The notes under the pieces were generated by a model that searched no databases, was not told the DNA's origin, and saw nothing but the letters and a program-made list of their open reading frames with translations. 64,000 nucleotides of DNA from positions 8,042,563 to 8,106,562 of the forward strand of contig JAJEKV010000020.1 in NCBI GenBank assembly GCA_021234155.1. Reading direction: 5' to 3'. Of this stretch, positions 1-9,462 are shown one piece after another; positions within the stretch are counted from its first letter, which is position 1, and each line of letters opens with the position of its first letter. Made by a program: the position numbers and the translations under genes. This stretch comes from Isoetes taiwanensis. Taxonomy: Eukaryota > Streptophyta > Lycopodiopsida > Isoetales > Isoetaceae.

Positions 1-156
1 TACATACATTGAGAGCCCGTGTTTGTTAAATTTTAAGCATTTAATAACGAATCTAAATATAAAATTTTATGTCATAATCAAAGCATATATTGAAGATATA
101 ATACACATTTATCTTCAATATGTGCAATCTCATTCCAAGAGAAGAAGAAGAAGAAT

Positions 157-1580
157 TCAAGAAGAAGAAGAAAAAAATGGTGCATTCCGACAAAAATTAT
201 ATGAGTAATTTGAGTACATCATCAAAAGGACCTCCTGTATTGGTCTACCGTATTCATATTCAATGACCAATTCATCACCAATACACAAAGTTTTTATAGC
301 ATAAACCATGATATATCTCCCCAATTTTACGGCTAAAAAAATCTTCTTGGTCTTTGTTTGCCTCGACAAATTCACAATTGGTAGCTTCAGATTCTCGATA
401 GAGCTATTAATAAAAGCAAAGAAGGTTTCCATGCAACCGAGGACCGACCATCAATATATGTGAAGCTTGCGTAGTCACCGGGCTTGGATATTGTTCGTGC
501 ATTTGAATTTAGGCCATAGATGAGCATGCCATCGATGCTTACTCAATTTATGCCAAGTGTCCGAAAGTTATATTCAGACCTACATATGGCATTAAAGGAA
601 CAAATGTATTCATCTTTGACTTTCACACTAGTCATAATATATAATCCCAGGCCAAAGACCGGGACCCAACTATTTTTAATCATGTACTGCCTACCCCAAT
701 ATGTAAATTGCTCCCCATAAATAATTGGCTTGCCTCTAGGCCATGCATTGAATTTCTTACGATCTTTATCTGTAAAGGGCTGGACCAAATGGACTAGTGA
801 AGGTGGAAGATTATTTTCTTCGACATGATCTAGTACATTCCAATTTTGATGAACATTGTCATTCCCTCCAATCTTGGCAACGGCCATTGCACGACGAGTT
901 CTATCACGTAATGGGATACTCTTTGAGGAAGTTGATGGCTTTCTTTTTGTAGGGTTTTCTATGAACGCATTCATAGTATCAACATCATCTACTTCCAATG
1001 ACAACATAACCCCAAAATCTATATACTGCTTCGAGCTCACTTCATTCTCAATTTCTTCCTAACAAAATACAAGCAAACTAAGTTAAGACATCGATTCAAG
1101 TACATGAGAGTAGTTGATTCGAGTTCATAAGATTCGTGTATTATACCTCGTTGGAATACCCCACATGTGCGTCCGAGAGCACTGGATTTGTCGGGCATTC
1201 ACCATATTTCTCAACATGGTCGGGGACGGTCTTTCTCATCCGCTTTTATTTGTCCTTTGCACATCGAACAATTGCAATATAACCGCCTCATCAAGTACAA
1301 CCGCAAAAAAAAAAAAAAGTAACATCAAGATATAAAGTTAACTAATCATTCAAACATGTTTATGGTACATACATCGGGCGGCATTCATTTCATGCACACC
1401 ACCCCAACCTCTAGGAAGACTAGGTCCACTTTGGGTCTAATTGGACTATTTGTGGCAATTGTTGGGGTAACATTCTTGCAGCAAGTCGCCATGTAACTTT
1501 CTCAAAGCTTTTACTGCCTCACTTTTACGCTCAAATTCCTTCCGACGTTCGGTCCATGTTGTTTTTCTAGTAAACAATAA
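157..1580 (-). pseudogene. SET-domain protein, broken, multi-exon
   Basis: SET domains transfer methyl groups from S-adenosylmethionine to lysines. Reading on the minus strand: one piece at about 1580-1390 (basic, coiled: TERRKEFERKSEAVKALRKL); one at about 1330-1149 ending at a GT after GYSNE; a main piece from about 1062 to 543 containing VFGLGLYIMTSVKVKDEYIC, which matches the GxGLFA...GE start of a SET domain; and, in another frame, 432-157 with FINSSIENLKLPIVNL (the FINHS..PN position) and IGDELVIEYEYG (the GEELxxDYG end). The domain is therefore present from end to end but broken by a stop and frame change near 540-430, and the His of the NHS motif is replaced. No zinc-binding post-SET Cys cluster is seen. 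The SET match rests on motifs only. Confidence 0.5.
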
Positions 1581-1714
1581 AATATTAATAAAAACCATGT
1601 AATAATATAATAATTATAAATATCCATGTTTTTTTCATGATTTTATCAAATGTTTATTCTTAAGATTCAGATTCATACAACGTTTATGATATTTAGAAAG
1701 CATTTGATTGAAGG

Positions 1715-1890
1715 GTGCCTGAACCCGATACATCTAGTCCTCTCCATTTGAAATGGAGTCGACCAGTACCTTATATTCACGCAACCTTTCAAATCTTTTG
1801 TAATCTATGAAGATTGAAACTTCTGTTCTGAGGTGCATAAACCCGATACATTTAGTCTTCTCCATTCGGGATGGAACCGACCAGTACCTT
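1715..1890. repeat. Two copies of a 58-bp hairpin unit
   Basis: Bases 1715-1772 and 1832-1890 share an order of words: ACCCGATACAT, TAGTC, TCTCCATT...ATGGA, CGACCAGTACCTT. The first contains a hairpin (CTCCATTTGAAATGGAG). The copies differ at several positions and lie about 117 bp apart inside the CACTA element. Confidence 0.6.
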
Positions 1891-2088
1891 GATCATGCAT
1901 CCCTCAAGTTTTTAACATACTTTCAAGATTCAATCTTCTAATCTATTAGCATTTGGAGGTGTTTAACTCTAACACAAAGATTAAAGCAGAGATCTTACCT
2001 TATGAAGACCCACGGGCGCAAAAAAATCCGAAACAAACGAGTGAAAATAACAAGTAAATAACCCGAGCGGCCGGGTTCCCGCCATATT

Positions 2089-2252
2089 TGACGTCGTTTA
2101 TCGACGTCTGTGTGACGTCGTTTAACGACGCCAAGCTGACGTCGTCCTGACACCTAGGCATGCCACATCAGCTTGCGCCGTCTGATGCCACGTCAGATGA
2201 TCATGACGTCGTTTAACGACGTCAAATGATCATAACGTCGTTAAACGACCAA
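2089..2252. repeat. GTCGTTTAACGAC palindromes, inner cluster
   Basis: At least four copies of a palindrome of the form GACGTCGTTTAACGACGTC lie here, alternating with short spacers (starts near 2090, 2113, 2205 and 2233). They match the outer cluster at 2838-3265 and probably belong to the subterminal repeats of the CACTA element. Confidence 0.65.
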
Positions 2253-2401
2253 CTGTGATTGTTTAACATAACAGAAACAACATACAATACAAATAACACA
2301 AATAAATAAAAATACTGATTGTTCCCATTCATAAAATAAGCTTATACAACGACAACACAAATAGATAAAAAAACTTATTGTTTCCATTCATAAAAAAAAG
2401 C

Positions 2402-2773
2402 TTATACATTACTTATGTCCATCCTGAGGACGTGACAGTTTGATGCAACCATTTGCATCATTATCTGCACCATTAATGTCGTTTTCTCTTTGTTTGGCTC
2501 GGTGAGCCATTCTACCAGTCGTTCCCCGCATGGAACGCCAGATGTTAGTGCAATCAGAAGCTCCTTTTCACTCATCTTTGCCACGATGGTGAAGGGAGGG
2601 TTCTCAGCGGGAGAAGCAGGGGGGTTGCTGGAGTTGTCTTCCCTTGGAGGAGGAGGATTACTGCTAGAAGGAACATATCGCGCGAAGGTGGTCTTCAACT
2701 GCCGGACCATTATAGCAAGATAGGGAAGAACACTCAAAAATAAGAATAACAAGAAATTTATCGATGGATCCAC
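2402..2773 (-). CDS. Hypothetical protein in CACTA element
   Basis: Open frame of 123 residues running inward from the CACTA terminus. The first 20 residues are hydrophobic (LLFLFLSVLPYLAI) and could be a signal anchor or simply leader read-through. They are followed by a Pro/Ser-rich stretch (SSNPPPPRED...PPASPAENPP) and a short helical C-terminus (MSEKELLIALTSG). I do not recognise a family. It sits between the two palindrome clusters, where the first exon of a transposon gene would be expected. It may be an exon of a longer gene continuing toward 1580. Confidence 0.35.
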   Translation of the reverse strand: MDPSINFLLFLFLSVLPYLAIMVRQLKTTFARYVPSSSNPPPPREDNSSNPPASPAENPPFTIVAKMSEKELLIALTSGVPCGERLVEWLTEPNKEKTTLMVQIMMQMVASNCHVLRMDISNV

Positions 2774-2837
2774 TTATAACGTGGATGTAGGGTTAGGTTA
2801 GGGTTAGGGTTTTTATTTGGCAAAAAAAATCCTTCGG

Positions 2838-3265
2838 TCACGCCGCTAAACGACGCTTAAGCCGACGTGTCTTGACACGCGCTGCAGGCCAGCTTGGCAC
2901 CAAAGACCATGCCACGCAGTGACGCGGACACGCCGGCGTTAGTAACGCCGTTCAACGACGGGTATCACCGGGCGCTGCTTGACACGCTGTGCCGCCAAAG
3001 CAACTAACCGCCCATTTCCACGCATGACGCGGCTGACGTCAGCTTCTGTGGAAACGCCGCTGAACGACGCGAGCCGACGTGTTTGACACCGCGCGCGCCC
3101 GCCTTTTGGCGCTAGCATCTATGCCACGCAGTAAAATCCGACACGCCACCCCGATGACCGCCGTTGAACGACGCCGAACGACGCTTGTCGCCGTTGAACG
3201 ACGATGTCGTCGATCAACGACGACGATCCGACGTTCATCGACGACGCGACGTCGTTGGACGTCGA
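2838..3265. repeat. CGCCGTTnAACGACG palindromes, subterminal cluster
   Basis: About nine palindromes of the form CGCCGTTGAACGACG or GTCGTCGATCAACGACGAC occur, becoming denser toward the element end at 3280. Such subterminal arrays are the usual transposase-binding regions of CACTA elements. Function is inferred from family knowledge. Confidence 0.65.
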
Positions 3266-3280
3266 CGATCCCTTGTAGTG

Positions 3281-4089
3281 TACTACTAACTGATGCTAGT
3301 GGTTTATTACACAGAACAAATGAAGAGATTAACTAAGGCTGGAGCTCCAACCTAATGGAGGGAAGACAGTATGTCCCGAACTGATGTGATAGACTCCTAA
3401 AACAGGAAGTTATGCATGCTATTGCCCTGGTGAAGATGCTGAAGCGAACTGACATATGGCAATACAACAATCTGGGCCGTTCTTCATGAATTTATTTCAC
3501 AAATGGCAACATAAGAGGGAAGCAAATATCCTTCTATTTCCAAATTTCACATCTTATATCATTACGCTGTTGGATAAGATGCTGAATATATTTGGCAATA
3601 CTATTAGGATCTCGTTGAAGCTGCCAACTAGACCACCTTTGTTACACAATCTATAACTTGGACTTGAAGAATTAAGCACTGCTAGTAGATCATTATGCAA
3701 TATTTATTGGCAGTTGATGCAAGCATGGAATAAGGTAGTTGAAGTTGATGCATGCAGTATAAAAAGTTGACAGATTGGCCGGATTCTGATGCAGGTTCCT
3801 TCAAATTTGAACCAGCATTCGCTTTCGGCTGTGTAATAACTCGGCCTCGCCGGACTTGGCATCAGACCTAGGCTTAGAATCCTGAAGAGGGGTGTATTAC
3901 AACAAACCTTGTAAAATCTTGGCTTCCTTGGACGGAGGTCTGGCTATGGCGGACATTGGAGTAGTGGGGCAATATTGACCAAGCAAATCTTCAAGACCCA
4001 TAAGCCTTGCAACCACATTTGGGGGGTCTAATTTTAAATTCCACCGGAGCAGCTATAGCAGTGTTTGCATTGGAAGTGCTTTTAGATCT
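3281..4089. other. Intergenic, no gene recognised
   Basis: AT-rich sequence outside the CACTA terminus. Open frames are short and show no family motif. No structured repeat was seen. Confidence 0.5.
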
Positions 4090-4420
4090 TTGAAGAGCTT
4101 CATTTTTCACTAATGGTCCATAATTTTATGGGACCCCCTATCACAATTTCAGGATTGAATATGAGGCTATAAAACATATGCATGTAAGAGTTGAATAGTG
4201 TCTTTTCGTGTTTGAGGTTCTTCTGCAACGAAAATTCTTGCCATTATATTATCTCATAATGTTGCGTGTGCATCTATAAACCAGTGGTTTCAAGTGGATT
4301 AACAAGTTTATAAATACACTGCAGATTGGGAATGAAATGCAACTTTTTATTAGTCCTCAAACTAGGGTGGCCACCGATGGTAAGGCCAAAATATCGGAGG
4401 ATAGAGGCATTGTAAGGCCA
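4090..4420 (-). repeat. Dispersed repeat R, inverted copy
   Basis: This stretch (AGGACT and CAACTTTTTATTAG words, AACCAGTGGTTTCAAGTGGAT, ATTATATTATCTCATAATGTTG) is the reverse complement of sequence at about 54760-55080 and 56495-56780. All three copies lie next to blocks related to the upstream region of the reductase gene. Confidence 0.7.
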
Positions 4421-4484
4421 AAATATTGGAAGGATTCATGGGGCGATAAAGCCCTCTGTGTATAGATATTTCTCCAAATCAGTG

Positions 4485-4600
4485 CCTAAAAACACCCCTA
4501 ACCCCTAAGTATACGTACACAAATGGTCCAAAAAATACCCCTCCGTTGAACTCTCATGGGTTATACGCTGATCAAAGGTGAATCCCCCGGGCTTCTGCCT
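4485..4600. repeat. Dispersed 110-bp repeat, copy 1
   Basis: Shares CCCTAAGTATACGTA, AATGGTCCA, and CTCATGGGTTATAC in the same order with 19060-19160. No coding capacity. The nature of the repeat is unknown. Confidence 0.55.
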
Positions 4601-5556
4601 TTCTGCCTGTACATATCGCGCAGCCATGACCCTTTTAGAAATGCTCTGCCAACATGGCAAAGCCATGTGGCACCAGTGTAGTGGCAGGTGCTTCTGCCGG
4701 AAGCATGGCTGGGCTGCAGGAACCAAATCGGCAACTACTGCTGCCTCATATGTCATGGTCCAACCATGATGGTGGCTCCTCCGAACAAGGGTGCTCACCA
4801 TTTCTTTTGAATGGTTATTAACACCATTAAGGTATGTGTTGCCCTTTATAATTGGTTAGCCAATTATACTAGTTCCCAAGGGCACCTAAGCAACTAGATA
4901 CCTATCTATCCCGTTGTACCCCTAGCCTAGAATGCCAAAGTGCACTTCGCAATTTAGACTATGCCATGTGCGACAATAAATATTCCATGGCAAATCCAAA
5001 TGTCAGAACACTCCAAATATATTCTATTTTCTTCAGTTTTTTCCTCTTATATATTCAATTTCCTTCATTGACATGCATCCTGTTTGAGATGTGTTTTTAA
5101 TTATGGGTCTTTTAAACGTAAATGCGCCATAGAATAAGATTCCTTTATTTCGCAGAAGCATACCTTACGTAGGAACGAACATACATATTTAGTAATTAGT
5201 TAACCCATCAAAATAACAATACAATCACACTCTACTAAAAACTCAATAACATGAAACGTAATTTTTCGAGTTTACTTCTCAAAGATGTAACCCCTCATAC
5301 ACGTTCTCTATGCAATCACAAGCTATATGCTTAGGAGATAGTTATATGCTTCAGGGATTGAACATCAACATCTATGATGTTGAAAAGAGAGATGCTGAAA
5401 TAGTTCGCTAACTAATGGATGGGTTGTTAAAAAATTCATCTTGAAATACTCTTCCCAAGCTCTTTGTCATGGCAAAGGTATGTTTATAGTACTTGGGTTC
5501 TGAACTGACGGCAAGTTGTTAAAGAGAGGCCGCCGTGATAAATTTCTTGTATTATA

Positions 5557-5605
5557 AATGCCATCGATCCGAGCCATCGGATCGAGATTCTCGAATGGGC
5601 GAGCA
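5557..5605. repeat. Palindromic unit, copy 1
   Basis: Contains CGATCCGAGCCATCGGATCG (8-bp stem, 4-base loop) followed by AGATTCTCGAATGGGCGAGCAT. The same unit recurs at 5937-5984, where a longer left arm makes a larger hairpin. Confidence 0.7.
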
Positions 5606-5915
5606 TGCATCCCTCCCATGAATGCATGCATTGCATGTATTTTCTAGGGCTCTGGTTCATTTGGGGATTTCTTGCAGGTTCTTCGACTTCTCATCAGCGT
5701 TTTCTCCTCTCTCAGCAGTTTCCTTGACTCCCTTTCTTTGATACCAGGCAGGGGAGGGGCTTCTCCCTATTTGGTTTGCCAGTTTGATGTCTTTTTCTAT
5801 GTTGTGACATGTTCCTCCCCGATCTTGTCCCTTCTTTGGCTATCCTTCAACCTTCGCCCTCGATCCCGTTTTGATAAGGAAGTTCTCTTTTTGTCGGGAG
5901 CTTTTGTCTGTTTTC

Positions 5916-5984
5916 ATGCGAGCCCTTATTCGAGAATGCCATCGATCCGAGCCATCGGATCGAGATTCTCGAATGGGCGAGCAT
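5916..5984. repeat. 69-bp imperfect palindrome
   Basis: Left arm ATGCGAGCCC, ATTCGAGAAT, CGATCCGA; right arm TCGGATCG, ATTCTCGAAT, GGGCGAGCAT. The arms pair over most of their length around a GCCA loop. The left arm with its preceding bases (GTTTTCATGCGAGCCCTTAT) is repeated at 6508-6535. Confidence 0.7.
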
Positions 5985-6039
5985 ACTCATCGACTTGAGC
6001 AGTTCCCTTGACTCCCACCCATCCCCCCTTAATGTGTAT

Positions 6040-6140
6040 ATTATTGTAAATGTTGTTTTTTGTCGCAGGCATACGTGACCAGCGCCTTGCTTTTTCAAGG
6101 TGTAAATATTGTTTTTTGTCGCGTGGCACGCGTGACTAGC
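6040..6140 (+). repeat. Tandem duplication, about 60 bp
   Basis: AAATGTTGTTTTTTGTCGCA...CGTGACCAGC is repeated as AAATATTGTTTTTTGTCGCG...CGTGACTAGC. No other function is visible. Confidence 0.5.
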
Positions 6141-6268
6141 CCCTCTATTGGTTTTTCTGTTGGTGAGTGCAGGTCCAGCGGTGATACGCGACTTCGGTAT
6201 TCTCTATGGAGCGTGGGTTTTTTTTTTTTTGTGGGAACGTTTAGCAGCCCTGCGTTGTCCAAGCCCCT

Positions 6269-6349
6269 TGCCGAGATTTTATCGCTTGGGTTTTTCCTCG
6301 AAAACCCGAAAGGGCGGGATTTTTTAATCCCAGCGATAAGCTCTCGGCA
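6269..6349. repeat. 81-bp hairpin
   Basis: Outer arms TGCCGAGA (6269-6276) and TCTCGGCA (6342-6349) pair perfectly, then TATCGCT with AGCGATA, then GGG with CCC. This size and shape fit a small foldback element or a small-RNA precursor. I do not recognise a known miRNA. Confidence 0.6.
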
Positions 6350-6612
6350 GGTACACTAGCCATATTTGGGGTCCAGGTGTTATAACTAGATATTCCCCAT
6401 GTTTTTTTTCATTTTTTGGGTAGCCTGCGATGTGCAGCTACCCACTCTATACCATTGTAGAAAAACTGCTGAGATGAATGAAAAGCCTAGGTAGGAGCTT
6501 TTGTATGTTTTCATGCGAGCCCTTATTCGAGAATCAATGATCAATAGGAACTATATATCCTTAAGCGCCATGCATAAGGTCACAGGTTTGTGAAAGACCT
6601 TAAACTACTATG

Positions 6613-7733
6613 TGCTAGGGAACTGCCTACTTTTTTGGGGTTTCCAAATTGAAACCCAAGAATCTGTGCCTCTCCCCCAAGCGGTGCAGGTTGCTGCCGG
6701 TTTCCAGCCGGAAACCCCAAAAAATAGGTGGCTCCCAGCTGTAATCCACTGGCAGAGCTCCGGAGCCCCGCCGATGGCGCTCTCCATGCTGGTCGAGGCG
6801 CTTGAGTTCTTGATGAGCCTTTAAAGAGCTTGCTAGTTTGGGCTACCTGGATGGCGATTTTTTTGTTTGAAATGGGGCATTTCCGAAGCTGTGATGCATA
6901 TTTTATTATCTTTCAAGTTCATTTCTCTGTATAGAGGTCCTGATGCATTTTTATGCATTTCTTTGTTGCCGTTACTTGAGATGGAGAAGTTTCTAATGAT
7001 TTTCATAATATTTTTTGGGTTCTTTGAGTTCCAGTGGCAGTAGAGCATGGATTTTTAGTAGCAAACTCTGTTTCTAGGTTCCCAACGCGGACCAAACAGT
7101 AAAAGAAGCTGGCCCTGAGGGCAGCGTTGTGGTTAATGATGTTGAAGTTGTTATAATGGCTGGAGCAATGTTGAAGCTATTATTGTGTGGCTCGGAATTA
7201 TTTTTAGTGGCATGCAAGCCATTGTTTCTACGTTTAGGGTTACTTACAGCATCAATAACGAAAACAAGCACATAACTGATTATTTATTGCTGGATTTTAT
7301 CTGAGCAGAGATCTGCAGAGTTGCGGAGCTTCCTGATCTGCACAATGCTAAACTTCTTGATCTGCACAAATGCCGAGGTTCTTGATTTGCGGTGCCTTTA
7401 ACCTGAGCCTGAGCTTGGATCTTTGCTTCTGTTTTAGCTAATGCTTGGGCCTGTGCCTCTGGTATGGATGCCGAGAAGTTGTTACATGCATGGTTTATAT
7501 GAGATTTCAGAGAGAATGAGCTGTTACGCTCATAGTTGTACATGAGATTTGAAATAGAGAAATATTTGTAACACTGAATACTGTGCTTTTACTTTGAATA
7601 TTGTATCCTTTGATTGTTAAACATAAATTCTGTTATAAACTTGTGGCGGCGCTCTAAGCGGCGCCGTCGGAAACCACAGGGCAAAAAATTACCCATTTTA
7701 AGTAAATCATCAAAAATCCATTTACCCATTTAC
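6613..7733. other. Probable insertion in the repeat block, no gene recognised
   Basis: In the copy at 56780-56910, AAACTACTATGT is followed directly by CCAATTCAATGCTTCATTG. Here the same words are separated by about 1.1 kb. The inserted sequence has no recognisable coding region or clear terminal repeats. That it is an insertion here, rather than a deletion in the other copy, is an inference. Confidence 0.45.
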
Positions 7734-7795
7734 GTCCAATTCAACGCTTCATTGTAAAAGTGGCGATGATCATAGTAAAGTTAATAGGGGGGAAA

Positions 7796-8680
7796 GGACC
7801 CACTTCAGCCATGCACGTGGGGCAGGTCCCATACCCATTTTAACTGTGCACAGTAGTGGGAGCATGTCGTGTACCCACTTCAGCCATGCATAGTGGTGGG
7901 GGCAAGTCCCATACCGACGACTTCAGCCATGCGCAGTGTTGGGGCACTTCAGCCATGCACAGTAGTGGGAGCAGGCCCCATACTAACTTTAGCCATGCAC
8001 AGTAGTGAGGACAAACCCCATCCCCACTTTAGCTATGCACGGTAGTGGGGGCAGGTCTTGGTCAGCCATGCACAGTGATGGAGCAGGTCCTTACCCAATT
8101 CAGACATGCACAACGGTGAGGTTACATACCCACTTTAGTCATGCGAGTGGTATAGGCACTTCAACATAGCGGTTGGGGAAGGTCCTATACCTATGTCACC
8201 CATGCACATTGGTGGGGGTAGGTCCTATACTCACGTGACTCATGCACAGTGGCGAGGTCCCATACCCACTTCAGCCATACACAGTTGGGAGGTCCCATAC
8301 CCATTTCAACCATGCACAGTGGTGGGGGCACTTCAACCATGCACAAGCGTGTGGTGGGGGCACTTCAACCATGCACGATGGTGGGGGCGTGTCCCAGTAC
8401 CCACGTTAGCCATGTATAATGGCGAGGTTTCATACCCACTTCAGCCATGCACAGTGTTGAGGTCACATACACAGTTCAACCATGCGTAGTGGTGGGGGCA
8501 CTTCAGCCATCCATGGTGGTAGGGGCAGGTCCTATAGAGTGGTGTAGGGCACATACCCACTTCAGCCATGCATAGTGGTGGGGGCACTTCAGCCATGCAC
8601 AATGGCGTGGCAGGTCCTGTGCTCATTTCAGCCCACTTCAGCCATGCACAATTAGTGGGGGCGGTCCCATGTGGGTGTGT
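7796..8680 (+). repeat. Minisatellite, about 40-bp unit, array 1
   Basis: Degenerate tandem copies of a unit close to CAGCCATGCACAGTGGTGGG GGCAGGTCCC ATACCCACTT run for about 0.9 kb. Units vary by substitution and loss of 8-12 bp segments. Open frames through it (repeating HARWWG or MHSGGG words) are a by-product of the repeat. The same repeat occurs at 55205-56095, 56895-57665 and 57975-58321. Confidence 0.85.
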
Positions 8681-8686
8681 TGTATA

Positions 8687-8765
8687 CAGGAATGGCTCTT
8701 TACATGCCATTCCTGCGCGGAGCCCTGTTGACATGCCAGGAATGGCATGTAAAGAGCCACTCCTG
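8687..8765. repeat. Hairpin with 29-bp arms
   Basis: Arms 8687-8715 and 8737-8765 are complementary at 28 of 29 positions around a 21-base loop. Each arm begins CAGGAATGGC or its partner. The flanks (GTGGGTGTGTTGTATA before, AACGTG after) are the same as around the hairpin at 58821-58928, although the stem sequence differs. Confidence 0.8.
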
Positions 8766-8809
8766 TAACGTGGAGACCACTAAATTGGCATTCAGCGCAG
8801 CTCCAAGAA

Positions 8810-8925
8810 TTCGGAATGCACGTAAACAGAGTGGAATGTGAGGTAAAAACAGCAGAATGTGAGGTAAAGGTGTCGGAATGCAAGTAAAAGAGAGGAACGT
8901 GAGGTAAATTGCCAGAATAGAACTG
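8810..8925 (+). repeat. Short tandem repeat, about 25-bp unit
   Basis: Four to five copies of a unit like GGAATGTGAGGTAAAAACAG. A related array with GGTTAAAA follows the 58821 hairpin at 58965-59060, so hairpin and array travel together. Confidence 0.6.
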
Positions 8926-9033
8926 CATATGAACATCGCAGAGATCTTTGAGACATGCCGTGAAAGAAAGTAGCCACGTGGCGCAATAGGATTGGACTTC
9001 AAGGCTGAATGTCAATTAAGTGGTTTTTACGTA

Positions 9034-9143
9034 TATAGGAAAGCTCATTTAGTGGGCTTTCCTACTGTGGAAACAGGGCGACGCGCAGCAGCGGGAAGCC
9101 CTGTTGACACAGCAGGAAAGCCCACTAAATGGGCTTCCCTATA
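9034..9143. repeat. 110-bp nested hairpin
   Basis: Arms 9034-9067 and 9110-9143 match at about 31 of 34 positions (TATAGGAAAGCTCATTTAGT and partner). Inside, AACAGGGC (9072-9079) pairs with GCCCTGTT (9098-9105). The loop words AGCCCTGTTGACA and CAGGAA recur in the 8687 hairpin. Confidence 0.75.
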
Positions 9144-9149
9144 ATGTGG

Positions 9150-9323
9150 ACAGTTAGGTGCTATTCTGTGCCACGTGTCCGCCATCCGACGGCTGGAGCA
9201 GAGAATCGCCACAAAAAACAATGAGTACTTTTGTTACTATACTTCCCTGAAATGAATGTCCTCTAAAAATTGCCACGTGGCATCATAGGGTTGGATGAGA
9301 GGGCAGAACAGCACCTAACTGTT
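9150..9323. mobile_element. Small foldback element (MITE-like)
   Basis: ACAGTTAGGTGCTATTCTG at the left is the imperfect inverse of CAGAACAGCACCTAACTGTT at the right. Both arms continue into GCCACGTG. The span is 174 bp with no coding capacity. Target duplications are not clear. Confidence 0.5.
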
Positions 9324-9462
9324 CTCTATGTGTAGATAAGCTACATGAGTCTCCCATGGACTCTCTAGTCCCTACATCTATTTGGATATCTAGGCATAAC
9401 ATCAGACCACTGGAAAAAAAAATTAGGCCCCCTTTTTTTTCGGACCTCGATCTCGGGCAAGA

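Larger units (their letters stand above)
1..3280 (-). mobile_element. CACTA (EnSpm) transposon, terminal part
   Basis: Read on the minus strand the element begins at 3280 with CACTACAAGGGATCG, the CACTA terminus, next to a TAC that could be half of a 3-bp target duplication. Behind it lie dense palindromes of the type that CACTA transposases bind near their ends. Two gene-like stretches (2402-2773 and 157-1580) run inward in the same orientation. No CACTA transposase domain is visible, and the other end lies beyond base 1. The terminus is seen directly. Assigning the SET-like gene to the same element is an inference from orientation and adjacency. Confidence 0.6.

Noticed and set aside
3079-3336. 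Arg/Thr-rich protein near the CACTA end
   Set aside because: It is a translation of the subterminal palindromes.
7796-8680. CRISPR-like array
   Set aside because: Units are directly adjacent and degenerate with no unique spacers, and the genome is a plant.
8193-8768. Open frames with repeating His/Trp/Gly words in the minisatellite
   Set aside because: They follow the 40-bp repeat in several frames and on both strands, with no family motif. The same happens at 55158-58370.
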